A stretch of 64,000 bases of DNA from Maribacter luteus (GTDB lineage: Bacteria > Bacteroidota > Bacteroidia > Flavobacteriales > Flavobacteriaceae), in contig NZ_WKJH01000030.1 of NCBI RefSeq assembly GCF_009674825.1, forward strand, positions 186,001 through 250,000. Reading direction: 5' to 3'. A program made the translations under genes and the position numbers. Positions 1 through 7,660 of the stretch are shown here, one piece after another (position 1 is the stretch's first letter; every line of letters begins with the position of its first letter). The notes beneath the pieces were generated by a model, which made no database searches, had not been told where the DNA came from, and was given only the letters and a program-made list of their open reading frames with translations.

Positions 1-1
1 G

Positions 2-430
2 CCCACCGTACCATTTGATGACTTAAGACAAGGAGATGGCTCTTTATTCTCTGAGGATGAAACCGAAATAGTAGTTTCATATACCGATGAAGCAACTCGT
101 GATGATTTCTACCTTTTTGATTTTGATTTTGATAAATACCTCGTATCCGAAGATACCTTTTACCAAGGACAGTCCTTTGAATTTTCTTATTTCTATGAAG
201 ACGGACTAGAACCTGGCAGGGAATTGGAAATAAGTATTTTAGGCACAGATGAAGCCTTTTACAACTACATGAACCAATTGATCGTTCAAAGTGGTGGGGA
301 CCAAGGACCGTTTTCTACACCAGCTGCTACGGTTAGGGGAAACATTGTTAACCTGACGGATGCCAATAATATTGCACTGGGTTATTTTGCTTTATGCCAA
401 GAATATAAAGAAACGGTTACCATAGAATAA
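2..430 (+). CDS. DUF4249 family protein, C-terminal part (5' truncated)
   Basis: The window opens inside this gene. The frame from base 2 to the stop at 428-430 gives 142 residues with no start of its own, so the N-terminus lies upstream. The end of the protein, with the segments YYMN-like 'FYNYMNQL', 'GPFSTPAATVRGNIV' and 'LGYF', is the usual C-terminus of DUF4249 proteins. These are secreted, mostly lipoprotein, partners often encoded directly after a TonB-dependent receptor; such a receptor would be expected just before the window. No catalytic motif is visible and the molecular role is unknown. Confidence 0.75.
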   Translation, partial: PTVPFDDLRQGDGSLFSEDETEIVVSYTDEATRDDFYLFDFDFDKYLVSEDTFYQGQSFEFSYFYEDGLEPGRELEISILGTDEAFYNYMNQLIVQSGGDQGPFSTPAATVRGNIVNLTDANNIALGYFALCQEYKETVTIE

Positions 431-497
431 ATATGACTCCTTTTAACCATGTACATTAAGTCAGATTTGATATTTTTACAGCAAGATTTCCATTATC

Positions 498-734
498 ATG
501 AAAACCGATAGAGACCTTTTAGTCAAAGGGGTAAAACACTTTATTTACACCTTTATTTTAATGTTTACCGCTCCAGTGGTATTATGGCAAGCTTTTAAAA
601 ACCACGGGCATTTCCTATATATCCCCGTACTCATTTTTGGTATTATTTTAGCCATAGCAGCTATTGCAATGGGTTTTTACAGTGTTCATATAATTATGAA
701 CGCCTTGTTCAATACCCCGAAAAAGAAGAAATAA
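498..734 (+). CDS. Small two-helix membrane protein, DUF6095-like
   Basis: A 78-residue protein with two predicted membrane helices, at about residues 13-32 and 40-66, a charged N-terminus (MKTDRDLLVKG) and a Lys-rich C-terminal tail (PKKKK). The pattern resembles the small flavobacterial family DUF6095, which has no known function. It starts 67 bases after the DUF4249 gene and its stop lies 25 bases from the stop of the convergent DUF4294 gene. The gene is likely real because of its conserved look and clean ATG; the family name is from memory and less sure. Confidence 0.65.
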   Translation: MKTDRDLLVKGVKHFIYTFILMFTAPVVLWQAFKNHGHFLYIPVLIFGIILAIAAIAMGFYSVHIIMNALFNTPKKKK

Positions 735-759
735 CCCCAAAATATTTAATTAAGTTCGT

Positions 760-1449
760 TCAGTTGCTTTTTGAACTTACCGAGTTCCACCTGTTCTCTA
801 AATCCATATAATCAAAATCCAAAGCGGATTTCTGGCGTTCCAACTTACCAGCAGCAAAAGCACGCTGTAAAATATCCTCAATTAGATAATCCTCCTCAAC
901 ATTTTTCGGGTCGTATTCCTCTTTTAAACTAATATCGAACATTTTTGCCGTGGTATTGTACCAAAAAGCACGCCAACCATTTCTCAATTCCTTTACTAAT
1001 CCAAAAGCTGTATGACCGGTTTGCCTATAAATAAGTTTAACAAGTATCTGTCCCTCGGTCCGGGTCATTTTCTTAAGCTCATCTGAAAATTCGCCTTCAA
1101 TGTACTTTTGTACCTTCCTTGTGTATTTTTTACGCTTACGGGTTTTTGTTATTTTTGAAAGACTGTCGTTCAGCTCCTGTAATCGTTCTGCGGCCAACTT
1201 GGCATATGGGAATACTTTAATGGTCTTTCTTCTTAAAATATAATACCTGAGTTTTGCCTTATAGGATTTAAAATTCAATTTACTGAATACGTAAACCTCT
1301 TCGAGGGGAATGGAACTATAGACAATAGAATCGCCTTCTATAATGATCATTTTCTCCGCAATCGAATCCAAAGGCTGTTCTTCCACTTGTGCAGAAACAA
1401 GTAGCGTAAAAAGACCGAAAACAAAAAATAGAAATCTATTTACCATCAT
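760..1449 (-). CDS. DUF4294 domain-containing secreted protein
   Basis: A 229-residue protein with an N-terminal signal peptide (hydrophobic residues 5-18, then SAQ). The central segment around residues 55-110, containing 'RYYILRRKTIKVFPYAKLA' and followed by basic helices, is the hallmark of DUF4294, a flavobacterial family of unknown function. The C-terminal part is acidic and helical. It is divergent from the M42 peptidase gene, a neighbourhood I associate with this family. No enzyme motif is seen; it probably acts in the periplasm or at the outer membrane. Confidence 0.75.
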   Translation of the reverse strand: MMVNRFLFFVFGLFTLLVSAQVEEQPLDSIAEKMIIIEGDSIVYSSIPLEEVYVFSKLNFKSYKAKLRYYILRRKTIKVFPYAKLAAERLQELNDSLSKITKTRKRKKYTRKVQKYIEGEFSDELKKMTRTEGQILVKLIYRQTGHTAFGLVKELRNGWRAFWYNTTAKMFDISLKEEYDPKNVEEDYLIEDILQRAFAAGKLERQKSALDFDYMDLENRWNSVSSKSN

Positions 1450-1524
1450 GGGACCAAATACAAAAGCCTTGCCAAAATTAACGATTATTAACCACGGTTA
1501 TTACTTATTAAGATCGAATATTGT

Positions 1525-1532
1525 TAAGTTTG
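1525..1532 (+). promoter_or_regulatory. -7 promoter box for the M42 peptidase gene
   Basis: TAAGTTTG fits the Bacteroidota -7 consensus TAnnTTTG. It ends 18 bases before the ATG at 1551 and so argues against the earlier in-frame TTG at 1521. No -33 TTG is seen at the ideal distance. Confidence 0.45.
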
Positions 1533-1550
1533 TGTACAAAATTATTATAT

Positions 1551-2639
1551 ATGGCTTCAAAGAAAATTCTCAATAAAAAATCGATGGATTTTTTAGAAAA
1601 GTACCTCAATAACGCAGCACCTACGGGTTATGAATGGGAAGGTCAAAAAATTTGGATGGATTATCTAAAACCTTATGTCGACACCTTCATTACCGACACC
1701 TATGGTTCTGCTGTTGGTGTAATTAATCCGGATGCTGAATTCAAAGTAGTGATAGAAGGGCATTCTGACGAAATTTCCTGGTACGTGAACTACATAACGG
1801 ACAACGGACTTTTATACGTAATTCGAAATGGAGGCAGTGACCATCAAATCGCCCCTTCTAAATGGGTGAACATCCATACGAAAAACGGTATTGTAAAAGG
1901 GGTTTTTGGTTGGCCGGCCATTCACACTAGGAACAAAGCCAAGGAAGAACCTCCAAAACTCGATAATATTTTCATTGATATAGGAGCAAAAGACAAAAAA
2001 GAAGTAGAGAAAATGGGTGTTCATGTAGGTTGTGTAATCACCTATCCGGATGAATTCCAAATTCTTAATAAGGACAAATTCGTTTGCCGTGCTATTGATA
2101 ATAGGGCCGGTGGCTTTATGGTAGCCGAAGTTGCACGTCTACTACATGAAAACAAAAAGAAACTTCCTTTCGGATTGTACATTACTAATTCCGTTCAAGA
2201 AGAAATAGGGTTGCGAGGTGCGGAAATGATTACCCAAACCATTAAACCCAATGTTGCGATCATAACAGATGTGTGCCACGATACGACCACCCCAATGATC
2301 GAGAAAAAGACCGAGGGCCATACCGAAATAGGTGCAGGACCTGTTATTTCCTACGCCCCAGCGGTACAGAACAAACTACGGGAGCGTATCATAGAAACTG
2401 CCGAAGCCAATAAAATCCCATTTCAACGAATGGCAGCTTCCAGATCTACGGGAACCGATACCGATGCCTTTGCTTATAGCAACGGTGGCGTAGCTTCAGC
2501 CCTTATCTCCTTACCATTGCGTTATATGCACACTACAGTGGAAACGGTACATAAAGACGATGTTGAAAACGTAATCCGTTTAATCTATGAAACGGTTCTG
2601 AACATTAAAGACGGTGAGACTTTCAGTTATTTTGATTGA
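1551..2639 (+). CDS. M42 family metallopeptidase (glutamyl aminopeptidase / endoglucanase type)
   Basis: A 362-residue cytoplasmic zinc or cobalt aminopeptidase of family M42, expected to trim N-terminal residues from peptides in a large oligomer. Metal-site motifs are visible in order: the first His in 'EGHSDEI', the bridging Asp in 'AIDNRAGG', the catalytic pair in 'VQEEIGLRGA', an Asp in 'TDVCHD', and the late His in 'PLRYMHTTVE'. The reading frame is open back to TTG 1521, but ATG 1551 matches the usual N-terminus (MASKKILNKKS) and lies just after a -7 promoter box. The Nudix gene follows 24 bases downstream and may be co-transcribed. Confidence 0.93.
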   Translation: MASKKILNKKSMDFLEKYLNNAAPTGYEWEGQKIWMDYLKPYVDTFITDTYGSAVGVINPDAEFKVVIEGHSDEISWYVNYITDNGLLYVIRNGGSDHQIAPSKWVNIHTKNGIVKGVFGWPAIHTRNKAKEEPPKLDNIFIDIGAKDKKEVEKMGVHVGCVITYPDEFQILNKDKFVCRAIDNRAGGFMVAEVARLLHENKKKLPFGLYITNSVQEEIGLRGAEMITQTIKPNVAIITDVCHDTTTPMIEKKTEGHTEIGAGPVISYAPAVQNKLRERIIETAEANKIPFQRMAASRSTGTDTDAFAYSNGGVASALISLPLRYMHTTVETVHKDDVENVIRLIYETVLNIKDGETFSYFD

Positions 2640-2663
2640 TAGGCTGTATTAGATATTTTTATT

Positions 2664-3212
2664 ATGGATGAATTGGTTGATATATTGGATGCTGAAGGCA
2701 ACTTCACCGGAAAAACGGCCATGAAATCCGAAGCACATAAACATGGACTGTTCCACCCAACGGTCCATGTTTGGTTTTATACCAAAAACGGAAAAATATT
2801 ACTACAGCAAAGAGGAAAAGACAAGGATACCCATCCCCTACTTTGGGACGTTTCGGTAGCCGGACATGTAGGTGTAGGGGAAAGTTATGAACTCTCTGCG
2901 ACTAGGGAGGTTTCGGAAGAAATAGGCTTGGAGATTACCACTAGTGAACTAGAAAAAATCGGGGTTTTCAAATCCATCCAAAAACACAATGAAAACTTAA
3001 CGGATTGTGAATTCCACCACACATATATCTGTGAGTTGAAAGTACCTTTATCCCAATTAACAAAACAGGATTCCGAAGTCGAAGCCTTATCACTTGTTCC
3101 GCTCCTAAAGTTTTCTGAGGAAACTTGGGGGTTGGCCAACCTAAAGAAATATGTTCCACACAGTGCGGACTATTACAAAACAATCATCAAAGCCATTAAA
3201 AAAAAGCTATAG
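2664..3212 (+). CDS. Nudix hydrolase (isopentenyl-diphosphate isomerase-like fold)
   Basis: A 182-residue Nudix protein. The Nudix box GX5EX7REUXEEXGU is intact: it begins at the Gly of 'GVGESYELSA' and ends 'TREVSEEIGLEI', at about residues 74-96. The N-terminus (MDELVDILDAEG..TG) and length resemble the YfcD / IDI-like branch, which hydrolyses nucleoside diphosphate-linked or prenyl diphosphate compounds; the substrate cannot be told from sequence. It follows the M42 gene on the same strand. Its last six bases overlap the 3' end of convergent hisS. Confidence 0.88.
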   Translation: MDELVDILDAEGNFTGKTAMKSEAHKHGLFHPTVHVWFYTKNGKILLQQRGKDKDTHPLLWDVSVAGHVGVGESYELSATREVSEEIGLEITTSELEKIGVFKSIQKHNENLTDCEFHHTYICELKVPLSQLTKQDSEVEALSLVPLLKFSEETWGLANLKKYVPHSADYYKTIIKAIKKKL

Positions 3213-4583
3213 CCTTTTAATAAAATCATTTATTTGGTCAAGGCCATAAGTATATTGCTCACCACTGGCCATTTCCTTGACAACGAAAGTATTGGTGTTC
3301 ATTTCATTTTCACCGATCAATACCACATAAGGAACTTTACGATTATTGGCATATTTCATCTGCTTCTGCATTTTGGCCTTACTTGGGTATACATCTGCAG
3401 TAACCCCTTGCTTTCGAAGCTCGGTCACTAAAGATAACGCCGCCATTGATTCGTTTTCACCGAAATTGATGCATAGTACATCCAATGATTTGTTCAATGT
3501 CTCGGGAAATAAGCCCAATTCTTCCAGAACCAAATAAATACGATCCAAACCAAATGAAATACCTACACCACTCACATCTTTAAGTCCGAATATACCCGTA
3601 AGGTCATCATAACGCCCTCCGCCTCCAATTGAACCCATTTTAACGCCTTTTGGCGCAGCTACCTCAAAGATGGCTCCCGTATAATAGTTAAGCCCTCTAG
3701 CCAGCGTTACATCGATTTCAAGATTTGCCGATTGCAATTGCAAATGCTCCATGGCATTGATGATAAATCCGAGTTCCTCTACCCCTTTACTTCCTTGTTC
3801 CGATTGGATCAATAAATCTTTCAGGGCCAGTAACTGGGAGGCATTATCCCCAGAAAGTTCAAAAAGTGGTGCCGCCTTTGTAATCGCTTCTTCAGAAATA
3901 CCTTTGGCCAACATTTCTTTTTTGACCCCTTCTACCCCGATCTTATCCAATTTATCCAAGGCTACGGTGAAATTGACCAAATTATCATGAGCCCCAATAA
4001 CCTCGGCTATACCGGCAAGTATTTTACGGTTGTTCAATTTTATGGTAACCCCTTCCAATTTCAAATCTGAAAAAACGGAATCATACAACTGGATCAATTC
4101 AACTTCCTGTAAAAGGGAATTTGCACCGACCACGTCCGCATCACATTGGTAAAACTCCCTGAATCGTCCTTTTTGAGGTCTATCGGCCCGCCAAACCGGC
4201 TGTATTTGATACCGTTTAAATGGAAAATCTATTTCATTCTGGTGCATGACCACATAACGGGCAAAAGGTACGGTCAAATCATAACGCAAGGCTTTTTCTG
4301 AAATCTTAGAAGTTAAAGACCTTGAGTCTTTTATGCTATAAGTGGCCTCATCTACCTTATTCAAAAAATCCCCCGAATTCAAAATCTTAAAGATCAAACG
4401 GTCACCTTCATCCCCATATTTACCCATCAGAGTTTCCGAATTTTCGAAAGATGGGGTTTCAATCGGTTGAAATCCAAAAATCTTAAAATGCTTTTTCACT
4501 ACCCCAAAAATATAATCGCGCTTAGCGATCTCGGTAGGTGAAAAGTCTCTGGTTCCTTTAGGTATACTAGGTTTTTGTGCCAT
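3207..4583 (-). CDS. hisS: Histidine--tRNA ligase
   Basis: A 458-residue class II aminoacyl-tRNA synthetase that charges tRNA-His. Motif 2 is visible in 'RFREFYQCDADVVG', the histidine-binding loop in 'LARGLNYYTGAIFEV', and motif 3 in 'GVGISFGLDRIYLVLEE'; the C-terminal anticodon-binding domain spans roughly residues 365-458. Length and N-terminus (MAQKPSIPKGTRDFSP) are normal for the family. A TAnnTTTG box lies 17 bases before the ATG. Confidence 0.98.
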   Translation of the reverse strand: MAQKPSIPKGTRDFSPTEIAKRDYIFGVVKKHFKIFGFQPIETPSFENSETLMGKYGDEGDRLIFKILNSGDFLNKVDEATYSIKDSRSLTSKISEKALRYDLTVPFARYVVMHQNEIDFPFKRYQIQPVWRADRPQKGRFREFYQCDADVVGANSLLQEVELIQLYDSVFSDLKLEGVTIKLNNRKILAGIAEVIGAHDNLVNFTVALDKLDKIGVEGVKKEMLAKGISEEAITKAAPLFELSGDNASQLLALKDLLIQSEQGSKGVEELGFIINAMEHLQLQSANLEIDVTLARGLNYYTGAIFEVAAPKGVKMGSIGGGGRYDDLTGIFGLKDVSGVGISFGLDRIYLVLEELGLFPETLNKSLDVLCINFGENESMAALSLVTELRKQGVTADVYPSKAKMQKQMKYANNRKVPYVVLIGENEMNTNTFVVKEMASGEQYTYGLDQINDFIKRL

Positions 4584-4600
4584 TTGGTATTTTTCTAATG

Positions 4601-4608
4601 CAAATATA
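4601..4608 (-). promoter_or_regulatory. -7 promoter box for hisS
   Basis: TATATTTG on the minus strand, a perfect TAnnTTTG match, ends 17 bases before the hisS start. No -33 TTG stands at the expected spacing. Confidence 0.55.
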
Positions 4609-4643
4609 TGGTTTTGTGGTTTCCTGCTTTTGCGGAAATGTCT

Positions 4644-5120
4644 TTAATTGACCTCGATCATACTATCGAACCATTTGTACAGATCACCTTTTGTGATTAC
4701 AGCGCCTTGTTGGATCAAATTGAATTTATCCAGGTTCTTATCTTCCCCGTAGGCCTTCGAGGCCGTGAGGTAATCTACAAAATCGGATTGCCAGTTTTTC
4801 TTGAACCAATTGAACCCGACGGTTGTCTGTAGGTCTATTTTTGGGTTCATCACCTTAACGGAAATCAATTTCATTTCCTTGTCCGTCAACTCGAACAAAT
4901 GCATTTGTTGGGCCGAAATATTCTCCAAATAGGTAACCTTGTTCAAGACCCCTTCCCAAATCAGGTCACTGAAAACATCCAACTCCTCTTCTGCCACTTC
5001 TGGCTTGTCGGCCTTTAGTTGCTTCCATTCCTCTCCTGTAATGGACTGGGTTGCCAAAAAATTTATAAACTCTTGATGCAACTCCTCAAATTGTTGCTTT
5101 GTTAATCTCCTATATTTCAT
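4644..5120 (-). CDS. DUF6495-like conserved protein
   Basis: A 158-residue soluble, acidic, mostly helical protein without signal peptide or membrane segment. The N-terminus (MKYRRLTKQQFEELHQEF) and the segments 'EEELDVFSDLIWEGVL' and 'LIQQGAVITKGDLY' match my memory of a flavobacterial family annotated as DUF6495; the function is unknown. It stands alone between hisS and the FUSC gene. A perfect -7 box ends only four bases before the ATG, and the terminator of the upstream gene abuts that box, so the transcript may begin at or next to the start codon. Confidence 0.75.
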   Translation of the reverse strand: MKYRRLTKQQFEELHQEFINFLATQSITGEEWKQLKADKPEVAEEELDVFSDLIWEGVLNKVTYLENISAQQMHLFELTDKEMKLISVKVMNPKIDLQTTVGFNWFKKNWQSDFVDYLTASKAYGEDKNLDKFNLIQQGAVITKGDLYKWFDSMIEVN

Positions 5121-5124
5121 GCTG

Positions 5125-5132
5125 CAAAAATA
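5125..5132 (-). promoter_or_regulatory. -7 promoter box, very close to the ATG of the DUF6495-like gene
   Basis: TATTTTTG (TAnnTTTG) on the minus strand with only four bases before the ATG at 5120. This geometry would place transcription start on or beside the start codon. The box touches the terminator stem at 5133. Confidence 0.5.
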
Positions 5133-5162
5133 AAAAGCCCTGACGATTCTGTCAGGGCTTTT
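5133..5162 (-). terminator. Rho-independent terminator after the FUSC gene
   Basis: A perfect 12-base-pair stem (AAAAGCCCTGAC at 5133-5144 with its complement at 5151-5162) around a six-base loop, with A/T runs on both flanks. It lies 110 bases beyond the stop of the FUSC-type gene. The core GCCCTGA stem recurs at 7611-7640. Confidence 0.85.
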
Positions 5163-5272
5163 ATGATTATTTTCTGTATTCCTTTATAATTCGAACTCCG
5201 GAAACGATGGTAGTCTTCTTTACAAAACAAACCCATTAACCCTTAGCTCCTTATTTTCAATATTTTCCAACT

Positions 5273-7420
5273 TTAATTAGCGGTTTTCGTTAGGTTGAAC
5301 AATTTAGCCTGCTCAAGTATTTGCATGGTTACGTGTACAATATTGTAAAGTAAGATATATTGCATTTGGGTTATGTCCTTGTTCGTAGTTAGCAATTTAT
5401 CGCTAATATCCCTCAGTGTATTTTCAATCGGTTCTATTTCTTTTATGTTTTGTGCGGTCAACCAATTAAAGGCATCATCCAGCGCTTTTAAAATTTCATT
5501 TTCAAATACCAATATTTGTAAGGTTTCCGTTTTTTGTTGTGTTCTGTGTGCCCCTAAAGCCGATAAATAAGACAACAAAGCATGGTTCAGATAGGTAAGC
5601 TTAAAAGCCGTTTTATTCAATTGTTGTTGTTTCTGAGGATCTAACTGCATGTTTTGCCAGACCTTGACCAAGGCATTATCGGCCCTATGTGCTTCTCTCC
5701 TTGCTATTCTGTAATTTAAATCGTCGGTAGTCGGATTTTGATACTCTTCTAAAATAGCCTTAAAATAAGCTGTGTTTTTATGAACGACCTCACTTAGTAA
5801 GCCGGGTAATTTTTTGTACTGCCATTCGGGCCACAAAAAGCGAACTACGGCAAACGAGATAAAAGCCCCTATAAGTGTATTGATTAAACGAGGCGCCATT
5901 ACCTCTACCCCTTTATCCGACATTATATTGAAGGCACACAGCACGAAAATAGTAATGAAAATAACCCCAACGGAGTAACGGCGTTTCATCCAAATAAAAA
6001 ATAAATAAGCCGAAGTGACCAAAAGCACTATTTGCCCGGAAAAAGAGAATAATCGAATGACCAGAACACCAATGACCACCCCCAACAAGGTACCTATAGT
6101 CCTTTCTAACAATCGTTTTCGTGTTTCACTAAAACTGGGTTGCAATACAAACAAAATAGTAAGGACGATCCATTCCCCTTTGGCCAAACCAAAATATTGA
6201 TAGACAGCGAACCCAATTAAAAAAGACAGACTTAATCTTAAGGCATGTCGCATTCTGGGGTGCTTACTATTTAATTGTGATTTTAATCTTTTAAAATAGG
6301 AACGGGTATCTTTTTCTAATTTAGGCAAGGAATCCTGGTCATAATTCTCATGAATATGTTTTAATGTTTCGTTACACTGGGTCAGGTTTTTAATCAATAA
6401 ACGCAAAGAAAGCGTACCTTTTGATTTATCGGCTTTCAGTAATCCGTTAATGGTCCCTATCAACCAGCCTAATGCCTTGGGATGCTCGTAAGGACTACCG
6501 GTAAGTAAACTTTCAGCAAAATTTTTAGTGGCAAGGGCCAACTCGTGCAGTAATTGATCGATACCCCCGATCAATTCGATATTTGCAGGGTTCGTAGTCA
6601 ATAGATCGTACCGTTCATGACTTGAAGTAGCCCGTTCATGCAATTCTTGTAAAACCATGAAATAGTGCAAATAAGGTTGTAACGGTTGCTTATTTTTTAG
6701 TGACTCCCCATAGCTGTTCAGAACTTCCTTACAAGTATCCAAAGCCTCAACGATCTGTATGTTCAACAGGGCCAGTTTTGCCCTTATCGCTTTATCCCGT
6801 TGTCCGTCACTTGGAAAAAGTTTGGATTTTTCATTAAAATAATCCGATAGCGCATAAAACCCTATTGCCAACTGTTGATTCAAGAGGCTGTAAGGTTTTA
6901 AAAGTAAAATTACATATGAAAAAGCGCCATAAATAAAAGCACCTAATGAAAGTAATATCGGCTGCAAATACCAATTAGGACTAATTGGTGCCCCGATCAT
7001 TGTATAAACCCCAATGAGCAAAGCTCCAAAGGTCACTCCTCGAAAACGCTCACTTATACCGCCCAGTAAAATGAAGGCAATCGTTGAAAGGGACAGCCCC
7101 AGCCCCAATAGGATAGGATAAGGCTGTAACAACTCTACCGAAAAACTTGATATAGCAAAACTTAAAACTTTCAAGGCCATGGACTTTAATCGTCCGTTCG
7201 GGTGGTCCTCGGTTTCAGAGAGAGCTCCCGCAAGTGCACCAAGCCCCAATGTTACCGCATAAAATGGCAACCCCAAAACCATCATCAAAATAACAAGTGA
7301 ACCAATAACGATGGTTCCTTTAAACGCTAATAGCCTATTGGGGTTCTTTAAAAACAGATTTCTATAATACCGATACCAAGAAATTTGTTTCAAGTTGAAA
7401 GAAAGTCGCTTCACTGCCAT
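5273..7420 (-). CDS. FUSC / YccS-like integral membrane protein
   Basis: A 715-residue inner-membrane protein of the FUSC superfamily (YccS/YhfK-like, related to aromatic-acid efflux and fusaric-acid resistance proteins). It shows the typical duplicated layout: a bundle of membrane helices at about residues 30-185, a long soluble helical region, a second bundle at about 390-530, and a soluble C-terminal domain. Substrate unknown. The frame stays open to an earlier ATG at 7462, but a -7 box at 7450-7457 lies between the two starts and would leave 7462 upstream of transcription; I therefore take 7420 (MAVKRLSF). Confidence 0.88.
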   Translation of the reverse strand: MAVKRLSFNLKQISWYRYYRNLFLKNPNRLLAFKGTIVIGSLVILMMVLGLPFYAVTLGLGALAGALSETEDHPNGRLKSMALKVLSFAISSFSVELLQPYPILLGLGLSLSTIAFILLGGISERFRGVTFGALLIGVYTMIGAPISPNWYLQPILLSLGAFIYGAFSYVILLLKPYSLLNQQLAIGFYALSDYFNEKSKLFPSDGQRDKAIRAKLALLNIQIVEALDTCKEVLNSYGESLKNKQPLQPYLHYFMVLQELHERATSSHERYDLLTTNPANIELIGGIDQLLHELALATKNFAESLLTGSPYEHPKALGWLIGTINGLLKADKSKGTLSLRLLIKNLTQCNETLKHIHENYDQDSLPKLEKDTRSYFKRLKSQLNSKHPRMRHALRLSLSFLIGFAVYQYFGLAKGEWIVLTILFVLQPSFSETRKRLLERTIGTLLGVVIGVLVIRLFSFSGQIVLLVTSAYLFFIWMKRRYSVGVIFITIFVLCAFNIMSDKGVEVMAPRLINTLIGAFISFAVVRFLWPEWQYKKLPGLLSEVVHKNTAYFKAILEEYQNPTTDDLNYRIARREAHRADNALVKVWQNMQLDPQKQQQLNKTAFKLTYLNHALLSYLSALGAHRTQQKTETLQILVFENEILKALDDAFNWLTAQNIKEIEPIENTLRDISDKLLTTNKDITQMQYILLYNIVHVTMQILEQAKLFNLTKTAN

Positions 7421-7449
7421 GGCCCTTATGCCTTTTGTACTAAAAACCA

Positions 7450-7457
7450 CAAAAGTA
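7450..7457 (-). promoter_or_regulatory. -7 promoter box that decides the FUSC gene start
   Basis: TACTTTTG on the minus strand, a perfect TAnnTTTG, 29 bases before the ATG at 7420 and inside the N-terminal extension that a start at 7462 would need. Confidence 0.5.
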
Positions 7458-7610
7458 AACAATAGCTATGGCTTAGCCTGTATAATTAAATCATATCAGT
7501 AAAATTCTGCAAAATCGAAATACCCATACCATTACTGAATCACTTTATTGAAACTATTGGGAAACCGGTATTATAAGCTCAAAAGGGGTAGTACATCATT
7601 CCGTAAAACA

Positions 7611-7640
7611 AAAAGCCCTGACGAAATCATCAGGGCTTTT
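7611..7640 (-). terminator. Rho-independent terminator after the Oar-like receptor gene
   Basis: An 11-base-pair stem (AAAAGCCCTGA at 7611-7621 with 7630-7640) and an eight-base loop, 20 bases beyond the receptor stop codon. It is nearly the same hairpin as at 5133-5162. Confidence 0.85.
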
Positions 7641-7660
7641 AATATCATTATTGAGTCGGC

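Noticed and set aside
1521-1550. N-terminal extension of the M42 peptidase from TTG 1521
   Set aside because: The extension overlaps the -7 box at 1525-1532, and the protein from ATG 1551 has the normal family N-terminus.
7421-7462. Start of the FUSC gene at ATG 7462
   Set aside because: A perfect -7 box (7450-7457) lies downstream of that ATG, so the mRNA would not contain it.
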